Shown here in pieces: positions 25,741 to 51,099 of a stretch of 64,000 nt of DNA. Under the pieces are notes generated by a model. The model was given only the letters and a program-made list of their open reading frames with translations. It did not search any database and was not told the DNA's origin. Origin of the DNA: Hemibagrus wyckioides (taxonomy: Eukaryota > Chordata > Actinopteri > Siluriformes > Bagridae); contig NC_080716.1 in the NCBI RefSeq assembly GCF_019097595.1, positions 7,118,140 to 7,182,139 on the forward strand, given 5' to 3'. Numbering within the stretch: position 1 is the first letter of the stretch; the number at the start of each line of letters is the position of its first letter. The translations under genes and the position numbers were made by a program.

Positions 25741-26747
25741 CTTGTAATCAAAAAAATAATAAACAGTGAAACCATGACTCAAATTGGAAAACACAGCAAG
25801 TGTTGCCAAGAGAAGTATATTTCTTGGGATGCAACTTTTTTATTTACTTCAAGCTGAGCTGCAATGCAAGGCAGTGATGAAATTCACACTGGTGCCCATT
25901 ACATTTCAACAATGATGTCTTCTTTAGGTTTCCAACATGAACCAGTATCAGGATGTATTCAGTAATAGAGACTTTAAATCATTTCTGTAAGTTGCCCTGG
26001 ATAAGGGCGTCTGCTAAATGCTGTAAACGTAAATCTTTAAACACTTTATGCAATGTTCCAGCCAGCTAAGCCAGCATTTTTTGTAAAGCTTGCATATTAA
26101 AGCTTGCATATGTAAGTTGAACTCTATTGCACCATGTAAAGATAAACGTAGGTTTATCACAACAGTTGCAATATTAGTAACTAGAAGAATTAGTAGAATT
26201 AGCTGCAGTAGGCTTTCTTTCTAGCTTGACAGACATTTTTACTTCTGGTAATTTCTGAACTGTTATACAGAGCTTCATGGAACACTGCAGCTAAATTAGG
26301 CCACTATTTTGCATTCATAGCTTTAAGTTTTCCCCAAGTCTTTAATGGCCAACTTTTGTAAAAAAATAAACAATGTGAAAAGAGATTACACAAAGGAAAA
26401 TATGCTTTTGAACTTTCTGGAGACAAATATAACTCAATGCCAATAGAGATGCCTTCAGTGCCAACAAGTCTAGTTTTTCCTGTTACAATGCCTGAAATAC
26501 ACTTAACATATACTTTAAATAAGAAGAACGATATTTAACCCTGCTGTGACCCCATTTAGATCAATTATAAAATCTAGTCAGTTCATCTGTTGGTGATTCT
26601 GTATACAATTCATTTAAATCTAAAAAATATTCTTAGTTTAACTGTTGGTAATAATGCTATCATTTCATACAAATCTAATAACTTCTTCATGACTTACTGC
26701 AGTAGAAAGATAAAACACAAGATGCACAGATAGACAGACACCTCAAT

Positions 26748-27060
26748 TCAGTTCAATTCAGTTTATTCGTATAGCACTTGGACGTTGTCTCCAAGCAGCT
26801 TTACAGAAATGCAGAAACAGAGAAGGAAAAAAATATATAAAGTTTCAATTAAAGTTATTTTATCCCTAATAAGCAAGCTCATGACTGTGGCAAGGAAAAA
26901 CTCCCTGTGATGATATGAGGAAGAAACCTTGAGAGAAACCAGACTCAGAAGGGAACCCATCCTCATTTGAGTGATGCTGAACAGTAAATAATGTAAATGT
27001 AACTAAATAAATAAATAATGTCCTTTCCACAACAGCAATCAAGAACTTATGAGGAACTAC
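26748..27060 (+). repeat. Dispersed fish repeat, copy 4
   Basis: Has all landmarks of the family and extends further 3' ('aataatgtaaatgtaacta' and an 'agcaatcaag' block) in common with copy 6 at 58614, so the repeat unit is about 300 bp. Confidence 0.88.
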
Positions 27061-27789
27061 TATACTTATGAGGCCGTGTAGTTTCTGAGTTCATTATAGA
27101 CACTAATTCCTTGCTGTCACAAGCTGACAGATGTAACGGCAGATCTGTGACGGTGTGAAAGTGGCTCTGTCCACAGCTGTCTCCTAGTCACAAGCTGTCT
27201 ACACAGATCCATCCACAGCATAGTGAGCACCACCAAACGACAAGGGATGTATAGCTCAACAGAGAAAGACACTTGTCTTGATTTCCTGAACATGAACAGG
27301 AAGCAACTGAAGAAAAACTATTTCAGACATTTGATCTTGCTGATTTTGTCCCTGTTTGGATCGATTGCAAATTCTAATCAGTTTATCTGCTGGTTACAGA
27401 AAAAACTGCATAGAAATCCTATTATCATTCAACTAATTATTCTCGAGATTCTTGAATGTCTTGGACAGATAGAATGATCCCTCAAAACATAATGCCAAAA
27501 TGCAAGCATCTAGTGGAGGAGGCATTAAAAAAAACACACCATAAAAGCCTTATTTGGATAAGATTGGACAAGATCAGCAGGACCAATAATAACATCTCTT
27601 CTGTGATAAAACTCTTGTATCCGTTATCCGGCAATTACTATTTGTATTGTCTGCAAACCTGAATGTTTGTCACATGGTCATGCTCACAATTCAGTTACAT
27701 CAAATTTGGTCAAAGAAGCCCCGGAGTAGCGAAGAGACATTTGCTACTACAGTTTTACAATCTATGTACTTTGTAATGTGTTTACAATC

Positions 27790-27995
27790 TAATTTAATGG
27801 CACCCACCTCGGGGGCCAAAGAGAAGGGACTTTGTGCACAGGGGTATTGTTATGCAGGAACAGGTTTGTGCTAATGTAATGTTACAGCATACAAAGACAT
27901 TCTAATCAATTGTGTGCTTACAAATTTGTGGAAACAGTTTAGAGAAGAAGCAGATATAGTTGCAACTGTCATGTGTCCACAAACCTTTGGCCAGG
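27790..27995 (+). mobile_element. Non-autonomous Tc1-like relic (MITE)
   Basis: Shares 'cagcatacaaagacattc' and the end block 'catgtgtccacaaacct' with the copies at 3600-3930 and 39234-39617. Only the 3' half is recognisable. Confidence 0.55.
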
Positions 27996-28284
27996 TTGTA
28001 AATGAAAATCATCACTTCACTGCCGTTTCACTCACATGAAATGTTTATCCTAGCCACCATATTTATGCACCATAAAAGCATGTTGGAGAATCCCAAAATA
28101 TCTGAGAAGCAGTACTTGGAAAAATTTTATTGGGCACATTCACATACAGATACACTAGTACAATATGCAGTAACATGTTCTGAATAGAAACAGGATATAA
28201 ATAGAGATTACATTAACCAGAATTTGCTTCTGTATAGGTAGCAAAGAAAAAAATAGAGGTAGGGTGTGTTGTTTCAGACTAGTC

Positions 28285-28930
28285 CAAGCTCTGGTCCTAT
28301 GCATTGTCCTGGTTGAGGGTTCGAATGGCCTGTGGGACGAGGCTCCTCCTCATTCTCTCTGTGATTGCTTCAGAAATTGGAAGTGCTTTCCTGACTGCAG
28401 ATGAGAGAAGAGTCCATTTTTTTGGGTGGCTGAGGTCACTATCTTCCCTTGGTTCAGCACGACTTGCTGCAGATAGATGGCAGGTCAGTGTGGATTGTGA
28501 GCTCAGCTGAACACACCACCCTCTGGAGAGCCACCTGTCCTGTCTGGTGTTGTTTCAAAGCCAGGCTCTGGTTCTTTAGAACTTGAGAGGGCAGTTTAAA
28601 GTCCCTTAGGTGGTAAAGATGCTGACAGGCCTTCTTCATCAGGGTGTAAATGTGACAGGACCATGACAGGTCCTGCATGATGTGCTCAGTAGAGCAGTGT
28701 CATCAGCAAACCTGACAATGGTGGTACAGATGGAACTGTGTAGGTACATGTACTGAGTACAGCAGGGGTCTCAGGACACAAACCTTGGGGTTTCCAGTGC
28801 TGAGGGTGAGACATGTCTGCAGTCAGGAAGCTGGAGATGATACACTGACACAGACAGGCTAGATCCCAGGCCCTCCAACTTATTGGTGAGTTTGAAAGAA
28901 ATTGTAGTGTTGAGCTGTAATCAAAAAACA
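28285..28930 (-). mobile_element. Rex1-like LINE reverse transcriptase fragment
   Basis: Read on the minus strand, it encodes decayed reverse transcriptase with the catalytic FADDTALLS motif (around 28683-28712), preceded by an LTNKLEGLG-like segment and followed by the connection region. The order is colinear from 28930 to 28285. Stops and frameshifts make it inactive. Confidence 0.75.
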
Positions 28931-30045
28931 ACATTTTAATATAATTTCCTTTCTGTTTGTCCAGAGGATAATGAGGACCAGGAAGAATGAGGTCTAGAAA
29001 AACCTTGAGAAACCTACCTAACCTTTGTCAACGGAAAGTGCTTATTGCAGAGAAGAGAGTGCTTTGTTGGTATCCAGTTTCCTCCCATGATTGCTGCTAA
29101 AATTGGCGAGCAGTGTTGTCTTGAACGGAACTGAGTAAAATTGATTAGCCAGGCTGTTTGCATCACACCACACAGAATATGAACTTATGGTCATAAACAT
29201 GGCAGCATGGCAGTGCACTTTGTCACATGAAACAGACTAATAGTATTTAGTGTATATATTTTAAATATATATAATGTATATAATATAATGTGTGTGTTTA
29301 TATATATTTAGTTCACTTATCTGGAAGAGGAACAGCTTTATTTCAGAAAGAGGTCCCTCACACACTGCTAGCTCTTTGGTGGTTATCAGAACACTTTACC
29401 AGATACAGAACAGTTGTTTGATCAATCCACTTAAATCATGAGGCTGTAGCACCATGTCTTAGAGGTAGTGGTTGTCAAGTAAAATGCAGATTTCAGATGA
29501 ACCTGCTTCCCCTCCTTTATCCTTGTGAATAGCACAAAGCCATTTCATCTCCAACACTTCAGTGTGACATGAATGAAGAAAGTTTGCTTGAATTATTGCA
29601 TTCAAGGACATTCAGTGATTGCAAGCTGCATTTGCTGCCATTGCTCACTCTCACGTTACTACTTCATATTCATAATCACAGCGCTGTCAAACAGGACAGC
29701 AGACTTCATGGCTTTCTCAGGTTTACCAACAGGGTGATAACTGCCACCTACTAGTGAAATAATGAACTACACTACTGTAATAAAAGCAACCCTTTCTTGT
29801 TAAAAAAAACACTTAAATCACACAATGGATCTTAAACAAAATATTCAATGAAAATCTTTACCTTGTTTAATTTGTTGAAAACAGAATAATGTGACAAGGG
29901 TCAACAGAAGTCAAAATCATAAACCCACTGAGGGTTCACTGGATTCAATATCACACCAAAAATCAAAGGACAAATATTTAAATAACAGGCTGATCCAAAT
30001 TGTGTTAATTTGTTTTAATGTGTTAATTACATTACAGCAACTCAG
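28931..30045. other. Intergenic, no gene seen
   Basis: AT-rich sequence with nothing recognised. Confidence 0.5.
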
Positions 30046-30224
30046 TAGTGTGTTTTGCCCACACATGCCTGTATGCAGTCCTGAAAACATCTGTCCATGC
30101 TCCTGATGAGATGGTGTCCTGGGGGATCTCTTCCCAGACCAGGATCAGGGTACCAGTGAGCTCCTTAACAGTTTGTGGTGCCACTTGCTGGCTTCAGATG
30201 CTCCGATACATAACTTCACAGAGA

Positions 30225-30260
30225 TTCCCCAGACCTGAAAATGGATTCAGGTCTGGGGAA
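30225..30260. repeat. Perfect 15-bp-arm hairpin
   Basis: 30225-30239 pairs exactly with 30246-30260 around a 6-base loop, inside the Tc1 relic. Confidence 0.95.
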
Positions 30261-30415
30261 CAAGATGGCCAGTCAATGGCATCAACACATTTATTATCCA
30301 GAAACTGTATACATACTCTGGCCACATGAGGCTGGGTAATGTTATGCACCAGGAGTTCAGACAATAGCTCTGAGAATTCCTATACCTAACAGCAGTAAGG
30401 ATTCCTCCTTTGGTT

Positions 30416-30449
30416 AGCATGTGGAGGTCTGTGAGACCCTCCACATGCT
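30416..30449. repeat. 15/16-bp hairpin with one bulge
   Basis: 30416-30430 pairs with 30434-30449 with a single bulged C and a 3-base loop. Confidence 0.93.
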
Positions 30450-30453
30450 TTTT

Positions 30454-30510
30454 GCGGTGCGTCAGTGTTGGTTTGGGGTATTCCTCCCCAAACCAACACT
30501 GACGCACCGC
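30454..30510. repeat. Perfect 25-bp-arm hairpin
   Basis: 30454-30478 is the exact reverse complement of 30486-30510, with a 7-base loop. The right arm fits the transposase reading of the surrounding relic; the left arm is the extra copy. Confidence 0.96.
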
Positions 30511-30600
30511 CAAACTGGTCATGCTGGATGATGTTGCAGGCAGCATATGGTTCCTCATGGCATCTCCAGACTCTTTCACATCTGTCACATGTGCTCGGCG

Positions 30601-31600
30601 TGTACCTGCAATTCAGTTTTTCTCTAGTGTTCTTTACAAACTGAAGTTCCCTAATGTCTTACTTAAGAGGGTAAGTAACACATACTATACAATTGTTACC
30701 CTGGGTAACACTGTGGCTTGTTTTTAAAGTTACATAGGAATTGATATAATTGCTTTGTGAGTACTTCAAATATTAATAAAATAGAATGAAATTCCAAAGC
30801 ACAATTACAAAATAATGCAAAAAAAAACAGACGTTTTCTTAAAGGAATTACCCAAAATGACTGGTGCTGGGATATAAATGGAAAAAAGTTGAAAATATAA
30901 TCAATACAAAAATGCAAAGAGAATCATTTATTCATTCAAATGAATGGGTTAAAATCATAGAATGCGTACACAAAAAGGGAATTATTGGGATGCAACAGAA
31001 GTCCAAGCTCCAAAAAAAACCTACACACTATAATTGGGTGTGAAGTTCACAAAGTTTCTATAAATTACAAAAATAAATAATACTTGTACAGAAATTTAAT
31101 GATAAAAAGAGCAGCAATGTTTTTGGGTGACTGTTAAATAATCCCAATACAGAATACATAGTGTCATCATAACACCTTATTCATCCCTAGATTTGACAAA
31201 AAATATGTCCACTAGGGGGAAAAGAATAAGGAAGTCATGGCAACTAATGACATTAAAGTTAAAAATCAGTTTAGTATCTTCTTTTCCATATGACCTGCAA
31301 AGCATTTTAAAGGAAATCCGCCTTATTTGCATGAGGCAGCCAAGTCTCGAGGTCCCTTGAACATATGAATTGAAGAAGGCCCAGTAATTATTTTGGAGAG
31401 TCCAGAGGCATTGAATTGAATGAACAGAGTCAGAGTGAAAATGTTACAGACAGACACACTGTACCCAATGAAAAGAATATATGGATACTACAGGCTCAAA
31501 AGAATGATGTAGCCATTGATTGATTGTACAACAAAAAGCATTTCATTGTGTTCTGGTCTTGTGCTTTGGCTTTGTACTCACGTACCTCTACAATTTGTCA
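30601..31600. other. Intergenic 3' of cop1
   Basis: No gene or clear repeat. Around 31310-31400 sits a balanced-composition block with an ATTTGCAT-type octamer and no repeat signature. Confidence 0.5.
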
Positions 31601-31630
31601 CATTTGCCTCTACTAAAGGCTCAGTCTTTG

Positions 31631-31636
31631 TTTATT
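31631..31636 (-). terminator. cop1: cop1 polyadenylation signal AATAAA
   Basis: AATAAA on the minus strand, about 250 bases 3' of the cop1 stop codon. It is the first canonical hexamer met downstream and would give a short 3' UTR. Later hexamers also occur, so alternative ends are possible. Confidence 0.65.
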
Positions 31637-31885
31637 AATGCCTTTAATTCAGCATTTTACTCCAAAAGACACTTTTAATAGAAGAGTCATTGTTTCCTTT
31701 TCCACAAATTATGTCCGCATCTAGTCCTTGGTCTCAAACGGTTCTGATACTGGAGCACATGTCTTTGTGAAAACATGAGTATCCAAGTCCAGAGGGTTTT
31801 TTTTTCCTTTTGTGCTCCGTCACATTTCATTAGAAATATTCCCCCGTTTTGACAAAAGGATCTGATGATTGTTTCTAGTAGACCT

Positions 31886-44039
<12,154 letters not shown>

Positions 44040-44370
44040 CTTTCAAGCCGTCTCTGAACTCCTTATCGAGGCCTGTCCGGAGTAAAAATCTGCGCTGCCG
44101 TTCAGTTCCCCAGGCGCTTTCACCGCATCCGGGCGGCTAATGCTAGCTAGCTAGCTGCTTTACGTTTTAGCCAGTTAACACACAAAGACTGAGCTAAGGA
44201 TGGTCACATTGGTTGTTACTACGAAACAGAGGTTTTGTTGGTTTAACACTTTCAGTGAAAAACTGTCATAAAAGACGGAAACAAACCGCGCAACAAAACC
44301 CGAGCATTTATTACTTCAACGAGATTTGTTGACAATCTGAAAGGTTTTTTTTTTTTTACACATTTCCAAT
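44040..44370 (-). promoter_or_regulatory. cop1: cop1 5' UTR and promoter region
   Basis: Immediately upstream of the start codon on the minus strand. The first ~90 bases are GC-rich with several CpGs, then composition falls. No convincing TATA box is seen. A GCTAGCTAGC tandem palindrome lies near 44140-44156. Transcription start is not determined. Confidence 0.55.
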
Positions 44371-44639
44371 CCACCGCAGAAGAACCCGTTCAGTGAGGAC
44401 GGGCCACACACAGGTGATTATACTGCCACCCTGTGGTGTGGAGGCGGATTCTACAGCCACAAGGAAAGCCAAATATCTTCAAATGCAATGTTCTGCAGCC
44501 CGGGACATTTTTCAACACTGGATTATATGGGGGCAAAACATGTTCCCTGTGCTATTATTCTTTATGAACGGTGTATTTAAACAGACTACCACAAGACATT
44601 CTCATCAATCCTCAGGAGTTGACACAGCACGTCAATAAT

Positions 44640-45560
44640 TTGCTTCCTATCTGGAGGGACAGTCATATCTGGTGACATGAAGGGGATCCACGTGTCCAAC
44701 AAGACTCAGTGTTTGGTACACTTCTGTTCTGCTTCTATATTCATAACATCACATGAGTTTTCGTTCCACTGCTATGTGAATGACACTCAACTTATGCACT
44801 CTTTTCGTGCCTCATAGCTCTCATGTTTTTGCTATGGTCTCGTGATGGATGACAGGTAATCATTGGAAAATTAATCCCAGCAGAACTGAAAATTATGTTG
44901 ATCCCAGGAAATGAATCCCTTTGTTAGGATCTTGTGATGTTCCTGGACAGCTCTCAGCACTCACCATCTGTCACTGCATGCAACCTTGGGGTAACCATGG
45001 ACTGTCCGTTTCTTCAAACAGTGCTAAATTCACTCATTCCTGCAACACCAGCTTTACAATGTCAAGAAGATCCAACATCTCTGTGGATTGAAATGTTGCT
45101 TTTCAGCCCTTTTGAGACTGGACAACTGTAACTCAGTCCTGGCAGGTCTGCCCCTGAGTGCCATTCAACCTGTGCAAGGTATCCAGTATGCTGCAGTGTA
45201 ACCTGCAGTGTAATGCTGCAGTTTTTAACCTTTCCCAAGTTCCTCCACATTGCTACACTCTCTCCACTTGTTTCCTGTAGCTGCCCACAAAGCCAAAACC
45301 AGACCAGCACACTGACCCATTCTTTTTCCCATCCTCTAGCACTGCTCAGGTTGATCCACCATCTCGAGGAAGACATGCATCACGGCTCCGCTCTGTTCTG
45401 GATGGAATGAACTTCCCCTAGATGTCCAAACTGTGGTGTCACAGGTTGTTTTCAAACAATGATTGAAGACTTACCTCTTCATGAAGTGTTTACCATAAAT
45501 TGGCATTTTGTTATTTAAAAATCATTGTCGATTTTTTTTAAATGCCATAAATGCAAATGT
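44640..45560 (+). mobile_element. L2-like LINE 3' fragment (reverse transcriptase C-terminus)
   Basis: Colinear but frame-broken blocks on the plus strand: FHCYVNDTQL (the YADD-type catalytic box altered to YVND), CNLGVTMD, LDNCNSVLAGLPLSAIQPV and a PVAAHKAKTR-like block. These follow the order of fish L2 LINE ORF2 after the palm domain. Inactive. Confidence 0.75.
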
Positions 45561-47100
45561 AAATACATGTACAGTTTCTAAATCTAAAGTGAAAAATATG
45601 TCCTTTGATTTTTTAAGTGCTTCATTTGATTTACTTTATATCTTTGCAGCATATCATATCACATAACCAACTTAAAACTCTATGGATACAATTACTAACT
45701 GTAACCATTTTGGATATTTTGTGAACTCTTATATTCTTAAACTCCATTGCAATATTTAGAATTAGAATTCTGTTTTTGAACTGTGTTTCATTGTGTTCAC
45801 CAGCCTTTTTACCCTTTTTACACAGACAAATGTGTTTAAAGCAACTCGTGTTGTCCTGTAAATCAGATGAGAAAAGAACTACTTTTCTTTGAAACCTACC
45901 AGTACCTTGACCAGTAGCTGTAATTGGCTGATGACATCACCACAGGCTAACCAGGCTTCAGGGAATATGAATTTATTGTGGCTAAAACGTCAGAGGGTCT
46001 TTATTTTCATTAGGATTTTTTTCTTTCAAATTTAGTTTAAGTCAAAATTAGTAAATAAAGTGAACTGATCAAATGACCAGCCTGAATTGATAAACAGGTC
46101 ATATTTAGCCCACAAGCCTCCAGTTGAATAACCCTACATGCCCAAACTGTACTTTTGTTTTTATTCTATTATTTTTTATTGTAGTTTAAGGGAAGGGGGA
46201 AATACAACACAACAAAGTGATGAGTTGTGAATGTAGAAACACTGAATTACTGTAAGAGACAATGAGAATTGCATGTACATGTACACACATACTGAGACAA
46301 AGTCACGTTCACAAAGTGCCTGTGTGACATAAACACCGGTATACAGCGGTTAATTCCACTCCACTAATCTGACTGGACAAAAGATGTACCAAGAGTGCTG
46401 ATGTTTAGTGTAACAGCACTGGTCGGTTTTATTTGTGAATCACTTCTCTGTGTTTACTATATAAAATCCAGATAGTAACCTGCACGCTGTCAGTCAGTAT
46501 GCACAACACTCTATCCAGCTGTTAAAAGCAAAATCACACCTGCAATCATGTAATTTCAGTACACCCATGATTGTGATACTCAGTCCGTAGCCTTGAGTCT
46601 ATCTCTTTTTCATGTGAATTTACTTATTTCACATCCAATCACTGTTTCACAGAACCATCTTTTCAAGGGTCTGCTAGATTGTGCTGGCTCAGAATGACAG
46701 AAAACTATATTTTTTTGTTTCAGTTTTAACCACCAGGGGCACAGAGAATTACCTGGATACTCTATGCCACAATATCATGAGCAAAGATACTGCGACTGGA
46801 AAGATGATCACCTTTGACATGCCCTGGAGTGGCAGATCTTTTAGTGAGGAGGAGACGTTACTCGTAAAGTGGCATATCACAGTAGAAGCTGGACGTCCAG
46901 CCAACTTGTAGGTGAAGGTGATGTTGTCCACCTGACCTGCTCTCATAACAGATGATTTGATGAAGAAATGGCAACTGTCCGGTTGAAATAGTAATAACAG
47001 GAACGTTTACCTGGTTCATCTCCATGCTTCTGCAAAGTAAATCAATTAATTAATGAAAGTGTGTGAAACAGGTTCAATCAATTCAAGTTATCTGCCCAGA
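45561..47100. other. Intergenic, mostly unrecognised
   Basis: No gene identified. A 76-codon ORF at 46681-46911 follows an acceptor-like TTTGTTTCAG and has mixed amino-acid composition, but I cannot tie it to a family; it could belong to a decayed retroelement. Confidence 0.4.
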
Positions 47101-48248
47101 AACATATGCCAGGAGAGCTAATACCCAAGATTTATAGTTCTTTTCATTAAAAGGATCACTATGAGAAAGCTTAGAGAGGTTCATTTCAGTTAAGCATCCT
47201 GGGCTCATAAGGTGAAGTCTTAAGGCAAGCAGTGCAAAAGAGCTATCCCATGTGGATCTCACGGGGGAACATGGTGGACATCAGTGCCTTTCAGGAAAGC
47301 TGTATGAAGTTTATGAGCTCCTGGTGAGACACCGCTCACTGTGTTGTGGTACACTGCTATGACTGTGTTTTAATGTAGGTTGATATTTTCCACTGTCTAG
47401 CAGTCACTGTAGGAAAGCTAGAAGGAACTGGGCAGTGCATTTGATACAGATGATTAAATGAACACTGTTTGTTATTTCTGCTTGAGAAAATACAAATCAC
47501 ATATACTAGGGGCTCTTTATTTTTGGGTTTTCTCTTCAACTACTCAGTGCTGAATATAAAAATATGTATTGCACAGATTCACTGACATCTGATACCATAA
47601 ACATAGGGAAGGTATTGGATTTTGGGCAGTGAAGCAGTGCTTCTCCTCCTGTGGCAGCACTCTATGCATGGGGTAAGTGTGGGTACATGGCACACGGCAG
47701 CATGGATTTTGCTTAACACCTTTGGCACCATGTCTAGCCAAATTGATATCCACCAAATATTCACCAATCCAGGAGTTTTGATCAGCTACATGAAAGAGTG
47801 ACTAGTAGCTGCACAATTGCTCCACTACAAGCAGAAAAATGGCTAACAAATTGCTTGTATGCACCATAAGAGGCAGTGTCATTGGATCTCACGAGAATGT
47901 CATCAGTGCTTAGGCAGCATATGTCAGTGTAAGTGTCAAAGAGAGCCATACAGCATAGGAAAACAGGCTTGTCATGTGTCATGTTAGTCTCCACCTCTGC
48001 AACAGAGACTACTCAAAAGAGCTCTTCAACTGAAGCAGGTTTGGACTTGAACTTTCTACTGCAGTTAATCAGCTACATAATGCAGTATAATTATATAATA
48101 ATACAGTTCATACATACTGTAGGTGTGTATAGGTGTGGAGGAAAGCTTGAGCAGCAAGTGGAATTTCAGCAGAGCTCTATTCTCAGCACCTTTCAACGTA
48201 AATCAATCCAAATGAGGCTTTCACTCATTCAAGGTAAACTCACCCATT

Positions 48249-48250
<2 letters not shown>

Positions 48251-48291
<41 letters not shown>
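48251..48291. repeat. (CT)n microsatellite
   Basis: About 20 CT units. Confidence 0.97.
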
Positions 48292-48293
<2 letters not shown>

Positions 48294-48299
48294 CCACAT

Positions 48300-48690
48300 G
48301 TCAGACATGTCACTGATGCTGAACTAAAAGGACAGAAAAGTCAGGAGAATGCAACAGCAATTGCACCCATGAACACACTTTTGAATCATGTTCTAAGTGT
48401 TTGATTAAACTGCTCCACCAGGTCATTTGTTTGTGGATGGTAAACATTGATGTGAATTAAACTACTCCATTAATATTTCATAAAGCTCACCGGGTGTTTG
48501 CGAGAGAAATGTCCTGGTCCATCAGAATTTTTTTCAGCATACCAACTTGGGTGATTACTTGGAAGAGTGCATTCGCAACTCTGTGTGCCCAGATGTTGCC
48601 CAGAGGTACTGATTCTAGAATCTGGACTGCATAATCCCCGAGAAATAACACAAAACTTTACCCTCTTCTGCACCTCTCAAATAGTCTGAC
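48300..48690 (-). mobile_element. Decayed gypsy-type integrase fragment
   Basis: The minus strand carries, across two frames, a KILMDQDIS-like block (the second catalytic Asp region) and then HKQMT/YHPQTN-like text corresponding to the conserved YHPQTDGLVE motif of Ty3/gypsy integrases. Neighbouring ORFs at 47540-48000 on the same strand may be further debris of the element. Confidence 0.55.
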
Positions 48691-49745
48691 AAGGAAATCT
48701 CCAACATCATAATTTTAATATTTTCCTAAACCCTGGATAATTTGTTCTTAAAATGAGTGGAGGAGTGAAGCAGGGACTAACCATCACCAGATGGGTGACA
48801 CAGGGACTAACCATTACCTCCACATTATGTGTTTGGCCCCAGGAAATTTATCAGTGGATATAATCCCTATGCAGATGTCTAACCTCACCTTGAATGAGGC
48901 TTTGGTATTGTGAGGTCAGGAATCAATCAAGGGACTGCTCCATTACCACTAGCTCAGGAGTCCCACTCCTCCACCAACAACCTCCAACGGCAGAAGTTCT
49001 TCAGATACTGAGCTTAGGTAATGGTGCAGCTGACCTCAGTGAGCTTCTGGCATGGGACTTTAAGATATCTCTGAGTGGGGAGGCTTCCATGGCAATGTCT
49101 GAGTTTTCTTTGATCCTGGGTTTTGGCACCAATGTAGAACCCGATGTGTATGGCTGTAGAACACTCAGAGCTCTGAGCTCACATTTGTTTCTCAGCAGCA
49201 CTTTTCAGCAAGGTCAGAATTATGCTCTCTCTCTCTCTCTCTTTCTCGGGGTGTGCGTGTGTGTGTGTGTATGTGTGTAAGTAGGCTGGTGGTAATAAGA
49301 CACAGGGAATCATCAAGCATTTACTGCTGGTTCAACCTGCCACCTCTCTGTCTGCAGCTGACACTTGACCAATCCACACATATGTATAAAGCAAAATGGC
49401 CAGGTTTTAAAACACATAAGTTATACAAATTATTCCATTGCCCAGACATGGTGGTTGCACAATCACTGTGCATATACTGAAAACACAAAATGACATAGCA
49501 GTAAATGATTATAAACAATGTACAACAAATATAGCATTGCGTTTCAAGGGAAGTGAAAACATCTATTTCATACATATTTTAAAGAGCAGAGCATAATAAA
49601 TGATTTTGTTGTACTGATAATAGGCATACGCATCCATTGCTGAAATTCTCTCTTGGTGCAGTTGGGGGCATCATTACCCATAGAAAAGCTTAAGCCTCTT
49701 CTTGAAGTGCCTGCATTATAGCCTTTATAAAGACTGAGTAATAAG
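48691..49745. other. Intergenic, possible retroelement debris
   Basis: No gene supported. Contains (CT)n at 49224-49243 and (GT)n at about 49253-49278. The 128-codon ORF at 48894-49280 ends within these simple repeats and overlaps a minus-strand ORF; its position next to integrase debris suggests old gypsy sequence. Confidence 0.4.
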
Positions 49746-49754
49746 TATAGTGGA

Positions 49755-50082
49755 CAATAAATTTATATATGCTATTGTATAGGATACTTAAGTTTAAGAC
49801 ACAGTACATCAGAGGGACAGCTCATGTTGGAAGTTTGGGGGACAAAGTTAGGGAGGCCAGATTAAGATGGTTTGGACATGTTCAGAGGAGGAAGAGTGAA
49901 TATATTGGTAGGAGAACGTTGGACATGGAGCTGCCAGGAAGAAGGCAAAGAGGAAGGCCAAAGAGGAGGTATATGGATGGAATAAATGAAGATATGAAGC
50001 TAGTGGGTTGAGGATGCAGAAGATAGGGATAGGTGGAGAGAGATGATTCGCTGTGGAGACCCCTGAAGGGAAAAGCCGAAAG

Positions 50083-50112
<30 letters not shown>
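49755..50112 (+). mobile_element. LINE 3' end with (GAA)n tail
   Basis: The plus strand encodes ARLRWFGHVQRR, then GRRTLDMELPGRRQRGRPKR and a RCGDP block followed by P-KGKAERR, which is the C-terminus of a fish LINE polyprotein, with one frame change at about 50010. It runs into a (GAA)n array at 50087-50112 in the position of the 3' tail. Confidence 0.8.
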
Positions 50113-50113
<1 letters not shown>

Positions 50114-51099
50114 TGTCTGTGTGACATACAATAGGTCTGTGTTTGGTCAGATAATAAACTGAAATGAAAGATTTGCCATTGTTTGTTTTAATGGCTGCAT
50201 TAAAGTGTACTGGATGTAATGGATGCAGTAATGTGTAAACTCCAGTACATTATTTTCACAGTGAGTCATAGGCAAAATGAACCTTTATCAAGGTTAATGC
50301 TCCTTCTGTGGCATTTATTTTGGCAATCCTATGCTGTTTCCCTAACTATGAGTTAGCTACTTTAACACTGGCTCAATTTTCAGTGGGATGGCACAAAAAT
50401 CTCTTGATAAGTTGTATTGATGAAGTGCAAGCCAGTTTGGTGTCTAGTTAGAGATGAGCACACCAGCGTTGCCATTTCAAACATTTATATATCTTGTTGG
50501 GCTTACAGCTCTGACCAGACTTCTTTTTAACATCAGGCCAATGTACGCAACATGCTTTACAAATTAAGATGAGATTAGATTGTAAAGTTAGAATCCCTCT
50601 TGAAGGGATTTACCTTGTTAATATTCATATATATCCTATTTGAACACGTGCAAAGATGTTTTTTTTGAGGCCAGATGTCCCAGAAGCTGCAAATGTAAAT
50701 ATAAACTGTGCAGTGGGAAGATTCTTCTATAAAAAAAACGTTATAAGCCTACATATTTTCATTCTTACTTGCACCTTAATTTCTTATTAAATGGTACTGA
50801 GATATAAATGTATCTGCATTGAGATTCATGGCTACTGCCAGAAAAGTAAGGATGGTGGATATTTCCTTGTAACCGTGGATTCCCTAAAATAGTGCAATAG
50901 ATGATGCCATGGCCCAAGTTTCCATGATTGAGACAACTTATTATAAATATTCCACTGCAAAGAGAATAAAATCCTTTGTCCTGGTTCTCATTTATCCTAC
51001 CAATGGTTTAAATACTTTAAAACCGTGTGATAAAACTCAGTACAGAGTAGTTAGCTAGCAAGAGCAAAACCCCATGATCTATGTACAGAATGTAATAAA
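50113..51099. other. Intergenic, nothing recognised
   Basis: AT-rich, no gene or repeat family identified. Confidence 0.5.

Larger units (their letters stand above)
30046..30600 (-). mobile_element. Decayed Tc1-like transposase with hairpin insertions
   Basis: On the minus strand the text corresponds to the second half of a Tc1-like transposase: SSMTSLAVRQCWFGEE, then a LTAVRYRNS block, a frameshift, HVARVC, a FLDNKCVDAIDWP-like block and SPDLNP-like remains towards 30230. Relative to the family as I remember it, extra short inverted copies of neighbouring sequence have been inserted at three places (see findings). No functional protein remains. Confidence 0.75.
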
